From: Psychrobacter immobilis
GTDB taxonomy: Bacteria > Pseudomonadota > Gammaproteobacteria > Pseudomonadales > Moraxellaceae
DNA: 64,000 nt
Direction of reading: 5' to 3'
Assembly: GCF_904846235.1 (NCBI RefSeq)
Contig: NZ_CAJGZN010000001.1
Span: 124,001-188,000, forward strand
The notes beneath the pieces were generated by a model. It was not told the DNA's origin. It ran no database searches and saw only the letters and a program-made list of their open reading frames with translations. The position numbers were made by a program, and so were the translations under genes. This document shows, piece after piece, positions 8,719 to 17,366 of the stretch; positions within the stretch are counted from its first letter, which is position 1; the number at the start of each line of letters is the position of its first letter.

Positions 8719-10014
8719 ATGATTACCATGGAAGAATTACAAGCTGCGATACAGCAACGGATAGATAATTATCATATTACTGACTTTCCGCTACAAAAAA
8801 GAGCCGTTAACACTTTAGAGTTGCTGGATAGCCTAAACCATATACTGGCTCAAGATATAGCTTCGCCCTTTGATGTGCCGCGGAAAAATTTATCTGCGAT
8901 GGATGGTTATGCGATTGCCAAAGGTAGTGAGTTGTCAGAAAACAGTACTATCGAAATCATTGGCGAGTCGCAAGCTGGCAATGCTTATACTGGTAAGACA
9001 GCAGCAGGGCAAGGGGTGCGGATTTTTACGGGTGCAGTCGTGCCTGATTGCTGTGATACGGTCATTATGCAAGAGAATACGAATTTTGCAGATATCAAAG
9101 CGACCGTTGATAAATCTCGGCCTTATAGCATTACGCTCACACAAACGGCCAAAGTTGACGATAATATTCGCTCACAAGGCGAAGAGATTGAGTCTGGCGA
9201 AGCCGTGTTAAAAATCGGTAAACGCCTTAATCCTGCAGATATTAGCTTACTGGCTAACCTTGGTATTAGCCAAGTTAACGTGTTCCAGCCGCTCGTTGTA
9301 GGCGTGTTGGCAACAGGTGATGAGCTCGTGGCTATTGGCAATGAGCTACAAAGTCTAGCTCAAATATATAATTCTAATACCCCAACGCTCAAAAGCCTGC
9401 TATCAGATTTGCCTATCATTGTTCGTGATTATGGCATTATCCCTGATAACCTAGAGCAAACAACTATCGCAGTCAATGAGGCCATGCAGGACTGTGATGT
9501 ACTGATATCAACAGCAGGTGTCTCAGTTGGTGACTATGATTTTTTGACCACTGTGATCGAAACATTAGGTCAGATTAACCATTATAAAGTGGCGATGAAG
9601 CCTGGTAAGCCTTTTGTATTTGGTGAATTGAATAAAAATCTTGATAAGCCGGTATTGTATTTTGGCCTACCGGGTAATCCACTCTCTACGGTCGTGGGTA
9701 CGCTACAGTTTGTGATACCTGCGTTGTGGCAAATGTCAGGTGCTAGCGTATCAGAGCAGCCAATGCCGCTAACTATTAAAGCCAAACTTATCAGTGATAT
9801 CAGAAAATCTCCCGGCCGAAAAGACTTTCAGCGTGGCGTATTGTCACGAGACGATACAGGTCATTATCAAGTTGAATGCTTTACAAGACAGCAGTCACAT
9901 AGAATCAAACAGCTGAGCCGCGCCAATTGCTTTATTGTCTTGGACAAAGACAGTGGGAACGTAGCAGCTGGTAATGACGTCGTTGTACAACCGTTTCCTT
10001 GGCTACATCGCTAA
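8719..10014 (+). CDS. moeA: Molybdopterin molybdotransferase MoeA
   Basis: 431 aa. Inserts molybdate into adenylylated molybdopterin in the cytoplasm. Signatures in order: SAMDGYAI near residue 60, FTGAVVP, GVLATGDELV, the MoCF-binding loop STAGVSVGDYDF, KPGKPFVFG and FGLPGNPLSTVV, ending in the small C-terminal domain. Length is normal. It opens a nine-gene same-strand series ending at modB, with short gaps that suggest one or a few transcripts. An ATG is chosen at 8719; a second Met lies at codon 4. Confidence 0.95.
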   Translation: MITMEELQAAIQQRIDNYHITDFPLQKRAVNTLELLDSLNHILAQDIASPFDVPRKNLSAMDGYAIAKGSELSENSTIEIIGESQAGNAYTGKTAAGQGVRIFTGAVVPDCCDTVIMQENTNFADIKATVDKSRPYSITLTQTAKVDDNIRSQGEEIESGEAVLKIGKRLNPADISLLANLGISQVNVFQPLVVGVLATGDELVAIGNELQSLAQIYNSNTPTLKSLLSDLPIIVRDYGIIPDNLEQTTIAVNEAMQDCDVLISTAGVSVGDYDFLTTVIETLGQINHYKVAMKPGKPFVFGELNKNLDKPVLYFGLPGNPLSTVVGTLQFVIPALWQMSGASVSEQPMPLTIKAKLISDIRKSPGRKDFQRGVLSRDDTGHYQVECFTRQQSHRIKQLSRANCFIVLDKDSGNVAAGNDVVVQPFPWLHR

Positions 10015-10034
10015 TTCATCGTTTGCCAATTTAT

Positions 10035-10080
10035 TGTAAGGTGGTCGCACAAAGCTAAAGAGCAATCCTATAACCTTACA
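10035..10080 (+). promoter_or_regulatory. Inverted repeat upstream of moaA
   Basis: TGTAAGGT (10035-10042) is matched by ACCTTACA (10073-10080) with a 30-nt interior, 64 bp before the moaA start used here. It has no T run. It could be an operator or leader hairpin; it does not resemble the Moco riboswitch pattern I know. Confidence 0.35.
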
Positions 10081-10144
10081 CTGGTATGCTAAACACGAAT
10101 AACAAAGTAGTGCTTATAGTAAGCAGTACTGATGGCAGTAACAT

Positions 10145-11257
10145 ATGATTGATGACAACATAGATGACAAACACAAAATAGACAGCCCGCAACTGTATTC
10201 ACCGAGCTTGGCACCGGCAATGTCTGATGGCTACATAGAGCCTTCCTTGGTCGTGCCCACTGAGCAGATGAGTGACTATCACCAGCCGCTAACCGATGGG
10301 TTTGCACGGCGTCTGACTTATTTGCGTCTGTCTATTACTGACTTTTGTAATTTTCGCTGTGAGTATTGCCTGCCAAACGGCTATCAAGGTAAGCGCCCTG
10401 ATGATGAGCTGAGTATCTCTGAAATTGCCACCTTGGTGCGTGGCTTTGCTCAAGTAGGTACTAAAAAAGTTAGAATTACAGGTGGTGAGCCTTCTATTCG
10501 TCGTGATGTTGTCGAAATTATCGAAACAATCAAGCAAACTGACGGTATCGAGACGGTCGCGATGACCAGTAACGGTTATAAATTGGGTAGACATATAGCC
10601 AACTGGCAAGCTGCTGGACTTGATCAGCTTAATATCAGTATGGACAGCTTCGATGCCGCTACCTTTCATAAAATGACAGGCTTTGATACCTTGCCGCAGA
10701 TATTGGCTGACATGGATACATTGTTAGAAACGACTGATATCAAACTGAAAATAAATAGTGTCTTGATGGCGGAGACTGCTTTTGAGAACTTAATCACGGC
10801 GATCGACTATGTCAAAGATAGACAAGTGACTTATCGCTTTATCGAATTTATGCAGACCAGTGATAATAGCGATTTGTTTTTTGCTCAGCATGCTCAGTCT
10901 GATATTATCACTGATTACTTGTTAGAGAATGGCTGGCAGCCGCACGAGCGCGGTAGTGCCGATGGCCCAGCGGTAGAGTACAGTCACCCTGAGTATATCG
11001 GTCGTATCGGTATGATTGCCCCATATGCGGCGCATTTCTGTGATACCTGTAATCGTCTGCGTGTAAGCAGCCAAGGCAAGGTGCATTTGTGTCTGTTTGA
11101 TCAAGGCAACTATGATATCCGTCCATACTTACAGCAAGACGATATCCAAGGACTGGTGAACACTTTACATAGTTTTATGCCAATCAAGCCTGAGCATCAT
11201 CATTTGCATGACTCTAACAGTGGCATCATGCACAATCTATCGATAATCGGCGGATAA
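10145..11257 (+). CDS. moaA: GTP 3',8-cyclase MoaA
   Basis: 370 aa. Radical-SAM enzyme for the first step of molybdopterin synthesis, working with MoaC. The N-terminal 4Fe-4S motif CNFRCEYC gives Cys68, Cys72, Cys75; the C-terminal cluster motif CDTCNRLRVSSQGKVHLC is present, and the protein ends in Gly-Gly as MoaA does. GGEP is intact. The first 41 residues are not typical; an in-frame ATG at 10268 (MSDYHQPLTDGF) would give 329 aa, the usual length. Neither start has a strong ribosome-binding site, so the start is uncertain. Confidence 0.94.
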   Translation: MIDDNIDDKHKIDSPQLYSPSLAPAMSDGYIEPSLVVPTEQMSDYHQPLTDGFARRLTYLRLSITDFCNFRCEYCLPNGYQGKRPDDELSISEIATLVRGFAQVGTKKVRITGGEPSIRRDVVEIIETIKQTDGIETVAMTSNGYKLGRHIANWQAAGLDQLNISMDSFDAATFHKMTGFDTLPQILADMDTLLETTDIKLKINSVLMAETAFENLITAIDYVKDRQVTYRFIEFMQTSDNSDLFFAQHAQSDIITDYLLENGWQPHERGSADGPAVEYSHPEYIGRIGMIAPYAAHFCDTCNRLRVSSQGKVHLCLFDQGNYDIRPYLQQDDIQGLVNTLHSFMPIKPEHHHLHDSNSGIMHNLSIIGG

Positions 11258-11295
11258 AACATTTCGAGTCTGCAATCATGACGCTGATATACACG

Positions 11296-11334
11296 GTTTT
11301 TCAATGCAATCGTTTTTCAATATAGTTTTTTGAT
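11296..11334 (+). repeat. Short direct repeats upstream of moaB
   Basis: GTTTTTCAAT occurs at 11296-11305 and 11312-11321, with a looser copy (GTTTTTTGATT) from 11325. They lie 50-90 bp upstream of moaB and may mark a promoter or regulator-binding region. Confidence 0.3.
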
Positions 11335-11384
11335 TCAACGGATCTTTAATACAATTATAAAATGACATCTATAAAGGATTATTT

Positions 11385-11915
11385 ATGAGTAAGCCTGCTG
11401 CACAATTTACACCGCTTAATGTTGCTGTATTGACCGTTTCTGATAGCCGTACGCTGGCAGAAGATACTTCAGGCCAGTACCTAGTAGATAACTTGACCGA
11501 AGCAGGGCATCATTTAGCAGATCGCCAATTAATCACTGACGATATTTACCAGATTCGCGCAGTCATTAGTGGCTGGATTGCTAGTCCAGACGTTCATGCG
11601 GTTATTACAACTGGCGGCACAGGGTTCTTCATCAGAGACAGCATGCCAGAAGCTGTGAGTGTACTGTTTGATAAATCAATCGATGGTTTTGGTGAAATGT
11701 TCCGTCTAATCTCAAAAGATGAAATCGGTATGTCTACCGTACAATCGCGAGCAGTTGCTGGCATGGCCAATGGTACGGGTATATTCTGTCTACCAGGCTC
11801 TTCTGGTGCTTGCCGTACGGGTTGGGAAAATATCTTAAAGGATCAGTTTGACAGTCGTACTCGTCCGTGCAATTTTGTGCCGCATTTTTTGGCACAAAAT
11901 CCTAGCCATGATTGA
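11385..11915 (+). CDS. moaB: Molybdenum cofactor biosynthesis protein B
   Basis: 176 aa. MoaB/MogA family; probably adenylylates molybdopterin before Mo insertion by MoeA, although the role of MoaB proteins in bacteria that also have MogA is debated. Motifs: VLTVSDSRT, TTGGTGFF, the catalytic PEA (SMPEAVSVLF) and QSRAVAGMANGT with LPGSSGACRTGWENI. The overall sequence tracks E. coli MoaB more closely than MogA, including the final RTRPCNFVPH. A good ribosome-binding site (AAAGGA) precedes the ATG. Confidence 0.92.
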   Translation: MSKPAAQFTPLNVAVLTVSDSRTLAEDTSGQYLVDNLTEAGHHLADRQLITDDIYQIRAVISGWIASPDVHAVITTGGTGFFIRDSMPEAVSVLFDKSIDGFGEMFRLISKDEIGMSTVQSRAVAGMANGTGIFCLPGSSGACRTGWENILKDQFDSRTRPCNFVPHFLAQNPSHD

Positions 11916-11971
11916 GTTATAAATAATTAAGCTATGAGTGTTATACAATCAAGCCTGACAGGTAATGGTAA

Positions 11972-12670
11972 ATGACAAATTGCTCAAATAATCTGGATGG
12001 TTTGGCAGGTGTGGTTATCTTAGCAGGCGGGGCATCTAGACGTATGGGAACAGCCAAGGCGATGTTGACACTACCGTCAGGTGAGCAGCTGTTAGACTAT
12101 CATGTTCGTCATGCGAGCAAGTTACAGGTTCCTATATTGATTGCAGATAATGGTCGCGGCTTTCAAACGGGTTTAGATGTCCATTTAGAAAAAACCAATT
12201 CGCCTATTATTCATATTGCTGATTATGATATTGACTCTAATGAGCATGATGAGCAGATTAAAACTGGCGGCGCTTTGGTCGCTATCGAATCAGCCTTACA
12301 AACATTGAGCGATTTGAATGATTCAGGCATATCAAAAAATGTACAAGCATCGTGGTTACTGGTTATCAGCTGTGATAGCTTAATACCAGCAACTGACTTG
12401 TGGCAGAAATTACAATGTGAAATAAGCCTTGCTGCCGATAAAAAAGTAATTTGCTTAAAAGATGATAGTCACTTATATCCATTATTAGGGCTGTATCAGT
12501 TGAGCATTGAGCGTGATTTGAAAAACTATATAGATAGCGGACAGCGTAGTGTAATGCAGTTTATTCAGCCATTAGTGCAAGCTGTACCATTTAGCAAAGA
12601 GTGGCAAAATTTGACCAACTTTAATACGCCTGAAGAGTTTAAGCAGGCATGTGCTGCTCTATCAAAATAA
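11972..12670 (+). CDS. mobA: Molybdenum cofactor guanylyltransferase
   Basis: 232 aa. Transfers GMP to Mo-molybdopterin to make the guanine dinucleotide form used by DMSO-reductase-type enzymes. The nucleotide-binding signature VILAGGASRRMGTAK lies at the N-terminus and the metal-binding Asp is probably in VISCDSLIPA. The presence of mobA implies at least one bis-MGD enzyme (nitrate, formate or sulfoxide family) elsewhere in the genome; none is in this window. It sits between moaB and moaC with gaps below 60 bp. Confidence 0.88.
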   Translation: MTNCSNNLDGLAGVVILAGGASRRMGTAKAMLTLPSGEQLLDYHVRHASKLQVPILIADNGRGFQTGLDVHLEKTNSPIIHIADYDIDSNEHDEQIKTGGALVAIESALQTLSDLNDSGISKNVQASWLLVISCDSLIPATDLWQKLQCEISLAADKKVICLKDDSHLYPLLGLYQLSIERDLKNYIDSGQRSVMQFIQPLVQAVPFSKEWQNLTNFNTPEEFKQACAALSK

Positions 12671-12700
12671 TAAAAATATCACATAAGAAAGGTTATATAA

Positions 12701-13207
12701 ATGAATGACAGCGTTCAGATAAATCAGCAATCTACTTTATCTCACTTGGATAGTGATGGTGATATTACCATGGTCGATGTCAGTGGCAAGACAGCAACGA
12801 CGCGAGAAGCCAATGCCTCTGGGCAAGTTCGTTTTCCCAGTGAAATTTATACGCAGATTAAAGCGGCTGATGGGATGACCAAAAAAGGCAGCATCACACA
12901 AACGGCTCATATCGCTGGTATCATGGCGGCCAAACGTACTCATGATCTGATACCGCTTTGTCATCCACTACCGCTAGACAAGATAGGTTTGAGCTTTGAG
13001 TATAACGACGCGCTCAGCAGCATCACGGTCAGTGCGATGGTCAAGGTCACGCATAAGACAGGGGTTGAGATGGAAGCGTTAACAGCGGTCAGCGTTGCCT
13101 GCTTAACTATCTATGATATGACTAAAGCGCTATCGCATGACATCGTTATAGATGATATTCATTTGGTTAAAAAGACAGGTGGTAAGTCAGACTACAGTCA
13201 TGCTTAA
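12701..13207 (+). CDS. moaC: Cyclic pyranopterin monophosphate synthase
   Basis: 168 aa. Converts the MoaA product to cyclic pyranopterin monophosphate. Highly conserved stretches include ITMVDVSGK, AHIAGIMAAKRT, LIPLCHPL and KTGVEMEALTAVSVA, covering the known active-site residues, and the end KKTGGKSDY. A ribosome-binding site (AAAGG) precedes the ATG. Length fits the family. Confidence 0.96.
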   Translation: MNDSVQINQQSTLSHLDSDGDITMVDVSGKTATTREANASGQVRFPSEIYTQIKAADGMTKKGSITQTAHIAGIMAAKRTHDLIPLCHPLPLDKIGLSFEYNDALSSITVSAMVKVTHKTGVEMEALTAVSVACLTIYDMTKALSHDIVIDDIHLVKKTGGKSDYSHA

Positions 13208-13304
13208 AGTGACAATATTGCAGAGTGCGTCATCAATTAATTAGTCAATCAATAAAGATATGCTAAATGCCAAGCAAGGAAGCTTGCATAAGATGGAGAG
13301 ATTT

Positions 13305-13586
13305 ATGAGTGCTATCGATATGACAACTAATATCGAATCAACGATGAATATTAACGTCATGTATTTTGCCAGTTTGGCTGACGAGGCCAATTGTCAGCAA
13401 GAGACAGTAAGCGTACAGCAGGATACGTCATTAACTGAACTATACGAACAGCTTAGTCAAAAGCATCGCTTTAGCCGTCCGCAGTCGGAGCTACGCGTTG
13501 CAGTAAATGACTACTTTGCCAAATGGACTGACCAGATAAATAATGGTGATAGCGTGGTTTTCATCACGCCAGTCGCTGGTGGTTAG
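13305..13586 (+). CDS. moaD: Molybdopterin synthase sulfur carrier subunit
   Basis: 93 aa from the ATG at 13305, chosen because GGAGAG lies 4-6 bases upstream; an ATG at 13260 lacks such a site. Ubiquitin-like protein whose C-terminal Gly-Gly (TPVAGG) carries the thiocarboxylate used by MoaE. The fold signature MNINVMYFASLADEA starts about 15 residues in, so even this start leaves a short extension. It is directly followed by moaE, its partner in molybdopterin synthase. Confidence 0.9.
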   Translation: MSAIDMTTNIESTMNINVMYFASLADEANCQQETVSVQQDTSLTELYEQLSQKHRFSRPQSELRVAVNDYFAKWTDQINNGDSVVFITPVAGG

Positions 13587-13663
13587 ACAAGCGTTTATTA
13601 GTGTCCATTTTGTCAGTAGCTATTCAGTGGTTACAAAGAGAAAATAATAAATAGAGAAGAAAA

Positions 13664-14155
13664 ATGACCGACAACGTCCACGATCATTCAATGAGCATCA
13701 AACGTAGTGCTGACGAAGCTTACCTTATCGCTGAGCGTGATGGTTTTGCGCTACTAGATATTGTGATTGACGAAGATAGGCTAAAAAGTACGTTAGATAA
13801 TGACAGCTGCGGCGCGTTTGTTTGCTTTGAAGGGCGAGTGCGCAATCATAATAACGCTACGAGCGTCGATCGTCTTACGTATTACGGTTATGAAGACTTA
13901 GCAATCAACCAAGGCCGCGCCATTATAGAAGAAGCCAAAAAGCGCTTTGAGATCACTCACGCTATTGCCATACACCGCATCGGAGCGTTAGAGATTGGTG
14001 ATGTGGCAGTGTGGGTGGGGGTAGTGTCAGCGCATCGTTATCCAGCATTTGATGCGTGTCGCTGGATATTAGATACCATCAAAGCAGATATACCTGTCTG
14101 GAAGCAAGAATATTACGAAGATGCTTCATCTAAATGGCTCAGTAATAATGGGTAG
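13664..14155 (+). CDS. moaE: Molybdopterin synthase catalytic subunit
   Basis: 163 aa. Forms the heterotetrameric molybdopterin synthase with MoaD. Recognisable signatures are GAFVCFEGRVRNHN, YYGYEDLA, IAIHRIGALEIGDVAVWVGV and the catalytic-lysine region IKADIPVWKQEYY. The start is an ATG behind a weak AGAAGAAAA site. Its stop overlaps the likely modA start, indicating translational coupling. Confidence 0.95.
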   Translation: MTDNVHDHSMSIKRSADEAYLIAERDGFALLDIVIDEDRLKSTLDNDSCGAFVCFEGRVRNHNNATSVDRLTYYGYEDLAINQGRAIIEEAKKRFEITHAIAIHRIGALEIGDVAVWVGVVSAHRYPAFDACRWILDTIKADIPVWKQEYYEDASSKWLSNNG

Positions 14156-14990
14156 GTCACTAGCTGCTATTAGTACCTCTGCGTGTTTGCTACTGGCATT
14201 AAATGCTTGTACAGCAGATAACAGTACGAATACAGAATCGGCAGCTGCGACAAGTGCTGAGCACCAAACCTTACGTATCGCAGCGGCAGCCAACTTATCT
14301 GATGTCCTACCTAATATCATTGATAGCTATCAAACAGATAGCAATATGTCGAATCAAGGTAATTTAGATATCGAAGTCACTTACGCGTCTTCTGGCAAGC
14401 TATATGCTCAAATCAAGGCAGGAGCCCCTTATGATATATTCTTGTCTGCCAATCAAGAGTTTCCGGCAAAGCTGTCTGATGACAAGCGTGATAAATCTGT
14501 ACAACCGTTTACCTATACCAGAGGTCAGCTTGCACTCTATAGTGTCACAAAACCTTTGAATGATTTTACGCCAGCATCGCTTCTTGACGCGTTTACAAGT
14601 GCTAGTTTCACAGATGATAGCAAGATTTCTATTGCCAATCCTGAACTCGCTCCTTATGGGGCATCTGCAAAAGCTTATCTACAATCACAAAAGATATATG
14701 AAAAATTAAATGCACAGAAAAGCCTGATACAGGCAGAAAATATTGGTCAAGTATTTCAGTACGCCCATACAGGTAGCGTGGATTATGGGTTTGTGGCGCA
14801 GTCTCAACTCGTTGCGATAAAAGCCAAACCTGAGCAGTTTATTACTTTACCAATAGCGTCCTACCCAGATATTCTGCAGGATGGTATCGTTATCAATAAT
14901 ACAGTCCCAGCAGCGGCGTTTACTGATTACTTGCGCTCGGATGCAGGACAACAGCACTTCGCGCAAGCAGGCTACCTGCCCATTCAGTAA
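14148..14990 (+). CDS. modA: Molybdate ABC transporter substrate-binding lipoprotein
   Basis: 280 aa from the ATG at 14148, which gives a clean lipoprotein signal (MGRSLAAIS, lipobox ALNAC); an ATG nine codons earlier would run inside moaE. The mature protein starts LRIAAAANLSDVLP, with ASSGKLYAQIKAGAPYDIFLSAN, the ligand-binding signatures of ModA, which captures molybdate or tungstate in the periplasm. It overlaps the end of moaE by 8 bp and is followed by modB. Confidence 0.92.
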   Translation: MGRSLAAISTSACLLLALNACTADNSTNTESAAATSAEHQTLRIAAAANLSDVLPNIIDSYQTDSNMSNQGNLDIEVTYASSGKLYAQIKAGAPYDIFLSANQEFPAKLSDDKRDKSVQPFTYTRGQLALYSVTKPLNDFTPASLLDAFTSASFTDDSKISIANPELAPYGASAKAYLQSQKIYEKLNAQKSLIQAENIGQVFQYAHTGSVDYGFVAQSQLVAIKAKPEQFITLPIASYPDILQDGIVINNTVPAAAFTDYLRSDAGQQHFAQAGYLPIQ

Positions 14991-15036
14991 TCCGTTAGCC
15001 TAGACACGCTACCTATAAAACGAGCCGTGACATTAT

Positions 15037-15738
15037 ATGATCGACCAGTCTCTTATGTCAGATATGCTCAGTCCATTTTGGGTAAGTATTAAGCTCGCTT
15101 CTATCACGACCTTATGCTTACTGTTGTTTGCAACCCCTATGGCTTATTGGCTTGCCAAACCAAGTCAAAAGAAGGCAGTTGGGCGTTTCAAAATTCTGCT
15201 CATGGGCATCATTGCCATGCCTCTGGTACTCCCGCCTACGGTTATTGGCTTTTATTTATTATTACTGCTAAGTCCAAGTATGGGTATCGGTAAATGGCTG
15301 ATTGAGCACAATATTAGTCCGCTTATTTTTACTTTTGAAGGTCTAGTGGTTGGGTCTATTATTTACTCACTGCCTTTTTATATACAGCCAGTGTATGCAC
15401 AGTTTTTGCGTATTCCGCAAAGTGTCACGGAAGTCGCGCATCTTTTAGAACCCAGTCGTCTGCGCCGCTTCGTCAAGGTAGCCTTACCGCAAGCGCGCGT
15501 GGGTATTATTTTGGGGAGTTTGGTGAGCTTTGCTCATACCATTGGGGAGTTTGGGGTTGTACTGATGATAGGCGGCAGCATCTCAGGCGAAACTAAAGTG
15601 GTATCGATTGCTATATATGAGCAGGTAGAAGCGCTCAATTATGAGGCGGCGCATATGATGTCTGGTATTCTGATTGTCATGGGTGTAGTGATGGTAGCGT
15701 TAATCGCTAGTGTGAGCCGAATAAGTCAACGTCCATAG
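15037..15738 (+). CDS. modB: Molybdate ABC transporter permease
   Basis: 233 aa, about five to six membrane spans. Contains MPLVLPPTVIGFYLLLLLSP and the ATPase-docking EAA-type loop (EVAHLLEPSRLRRFVKVALPQA), then EFGVVLMIGGSISGET, all typical of ModB. It should pair with ModA outside and a ModC ATPase inside. No modC follows: the next 215 bp hold no Walker motif and the next genes are on the other strand. Another ATPase must serve, or modC lies elsewhere. Confidence 0.92.
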   Translation: MIDQSLMSDMLSPFWVSIKLASITTLCLLLFATPMAYWLAKPSQKKAVGRFKILLMGIIAMPLVLPPTVIGFYLLLLLSPSMGIGKWLIEHNISPLIFTFEGLVVGSIIYSLPFYIQPVYAQFLRIPQSVTEVAHLLEPSRLRRFVKVALPQARVGIILGSLVSFAHTIGEFGVVLMIGGSISGETKVVSIAIYEQVEALNYEAAHMMSGILIVMGVVMVALIASVSRISQRP

Positions 15739-15953
15739 CACTAAAACATGCGCCTATTGTATCTATGATAATAATCAACCAACAATTAATAAAAACATGA
15801 GTCCTACCCACAATAGGGATTTTAGCAAGAATCTAATGTAAGCTTCATAACTCAGATCATTATGTATCAAAAACCTCTTTCCCAGAGAGAGCTCTTATGC
15901 ATCTATGACTATCGTTTCCAATAAAATACAACTCTTCATGTATTAACGTTAGT

Positions 15954-16436
15954 CTAATTAAGAACACTTGATAATATATCAAAAATAGTTTGGTTCTCTA
16001 TGAGAAGATAACTCAAAATGCTTGGAAGGATGATACCTATAGTTATAGCAATAGCTAAGATTTTCTTGTTTACTTTGAGAGGGCTTGTCATAGATATTTG
16101 TGGAAATGATTTTAATACGTAAATTTTTATATGATTGTCAGTAATTTTTATATTTTCTAAAATATCTGTTTTACTTTCTCTAGTAAAGTCAAAAAAAGCA
16201 TTGATACTAGTAGAAGTATATTCCTTGCTATTTACGGTATAAGAATACTTTATCCTCAAAGTAAATAAACTGTAATCTTCTAGCCCTGAGACTGATTTTT
16301 CAATAGTATTAACTTCTACTACCTCAGCCCAAATTCTTCTAGCATTGATTAGTATGTAAAAATCGAAAATCAGTGCAGAGATAGTGTAAATACCAACTAG
16401 AACCATCAACAAGAGTAATGTATATATCCAGAACAT
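15954..16436 (-). CDS. DUF3592-like membrane protein
   Basis: 160 aa. One membrane segment near the N-terminus (about 5-28) and another near the C-terminus (about 125-147) enclose an extracytoplasmic beta-rich region containing LRIKYSYTVNSKEYTST, which resembles DUF3592 proteins of unknown function. A strong ribosome-binding site (AAGGA, 6-nt spacing) supports this start. Codon use is noticeably more AT-rich than the molybdenum genes next to it, hinting at later acquisition. It is probably co-transcribed with the small membrane protein 22 bp upstream. Confidence 0.65.
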   Translation of the reverse strand: MFWIYTLLLLMVLVGIYTISALIFDFYILINARRIWAEVVEVNTIEKSVSGLEDYSLFTLRIKYSYTVNSKEYTSTSINAFFDFTRESKTDILENIKITDNHIKIYVLKSFPQISMTSPLKVNKKILAIAITIGIILPSILSYLLIENQTIFDILSSVLN

Positions 16437-16458
16437 AGCTGTCCTTTGAGTACTTTTA

Positions 16459-16701
16459 TCAATTGAATCTACCAGTATGTGCTGTATTTATCATCATAAT
16501 ATTAATTGAGACTACACTGCTAAACAATATAGCTATAGTTGTTGATAGTGCTATACCTAACGAATCTGTTGCACTTGTTAATAAGCCTGTTGTTATTGCA
16601 TTAATCAACATTATGTATGTTATAGCGATTAAAGTTTGGGAGATTTTATTAGTTGTGCTCAAATTATCATTTTGCCACGTTAAGCTAAAGAAGTCGCTCA
16701 T
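16459..16701 (-). CDS. Small membrane protein, unknown
   Basis: 80 aa. Two hydrophobic segments (about 23-42 and 48-70), short polar N-terminus (MSDFFSLTWQND). No family recognised. It ends 22 bp before the DUF3592-like gene on the same strand. An overlapping plus-strand frame starts at TTG and looks less likely. The coding status is moderate because the ribosome-binding site is poor. Confidence 0.45.
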   Translation of the reverse strand: MSDFFSLTWQNDNLSTTNKISQTLIAITYIMLINAITTGLLTSATDSLGIALSTTIAILFSSVVSINIMMINTAHTGRFN

Positions 16702-16820
16702 TCTTCAAGATAAAGCGTCTGTTAATTATTTTAAGTCGTATATCATAATAAGGAATAAGCTGCTTCTAACGAGAAGACATAAAGCATGAAAGCTATAATA
16801 ATGAGTTGTTTTATAGACAC

Positions 16821-16851
16821 AAAAAAACCTCAAACAATCTAATGTTTGAGG
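16821..16851 (-). terminator. Terminator of the tRNA-Val/tRNA-Asp transcript
   Basis: CCTCAAACA (16828-16836) pairs with TGTTTGAGG (16843-16851); on the minus strand the hairpin is followed by seven T. It lies 43 bp beyond tRNA-Asp. Confidence 0.9.
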
Positions 16852-16893
16852 CGAAACTTGCTTAAACTCGTAAGTTTAAATTCGTTTTAAATA

Positions 16894-16970
16894 TGGCGCA
16901 GCGGACGGGACTCGAACCCGCGACCCCCGGCGTGACAGGCCGGTATTCTAACCAACTGAACTACCGCTGC
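16894..16970 (-). tRNA. tRNA-Asp (GTC)
   Basis: 77 nt on the minus strand, with an acceptor stem GCAGCGG/CCGCTGC, discriminator G, encoded CCA, anticodon loop CTGTCAC (anticodon GTC) and a standard GGTTCGAGTCC T arm. Close to E. coli tRNA-Asp in sequence. Confidence 0.97.
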
Positions 16971-17007
16971 TTAGGTCTCTTAGCTTGTTTAGCCACTTGC
17001 TAAGAAG

Positions 17008-17083
17008 TGGTGGGTGATGACGGATTCGAACCGCCGACATTCTGCGTGTAAGGCAGACGCTCTACCAACTGAGCTAATCACCC
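17008..17083 (-). tRNA. tRNA-Val (TAC)
   Basis: 76 nt on the minus strand, with acceptor stem GGGTGAT/ATCACCC, discriminator A, encoded CCA, anticodon loop CTTACAC (anticodon TAC) and T arm GGTTCGAATCC. It lies upstream of tRNA-Asp in the same transcript. Confidence 0.97.
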
Positions 17084-17163
17084 TTCGAACAATTGCTAGG
17101 CAATTTATTCAACTTCAACTGAGCTCTTAAGTTTGTCACTAAGCTCCGTTGCTGTGGGAGTGT

Positions 17164-17191
17164 ATTATATAGATTTACAGTTGGGTGTCAA
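17164..17191 (-). promoter_or_regulatory. Consensus sigma-70 promoter for the tRNA pair
   Basis: On the minus strand, TTGACA (17186-17191) and TATAAT (17164-17169) are separated by 16 bp: both boxes match the consensus exactly. It lies about 80 bp upstream of tRNA-Val. Confidence 0.88.
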
Positions 17192-17309
17192 ATGTTATTT
17201 TAATATTTTTAGAAAATAATTATAAATCGGACTTGTAATCTATCAAAAATAGCACTCAAAGCCATGTATTATATAGCATTTCTAAAAATACACTTATTAT
17301 CATTATTTG

Positions 17310-17337
17310 TTGTTTGGCGGTGAAAAGCTACTATACT
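17310..17337 (+). promoter_or_regulatory. Candidate promoter for cls
   Basis: TTGTTT (17310-17315) and TATACT (17332-17337) with a 16-bp spacer, about 30 bp before the cardiolipin synthase ATG. The -10 box matches 5 of 6 consensus bases. Confidence 0.45.
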
Positions 17338-17366
17338 ATGGATGCTTTATTCGTTGAACACGGTTG

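Noticed and set aside
16463..16789. 108-codon plus-strand frame opposite the small membrane-protein gene
   Set aside because: Starts with TTG, no ribosome-binding site, and its hydrophobic run mirrors the minus-strand membrane protein, which has an ATG and a same-strand partner.
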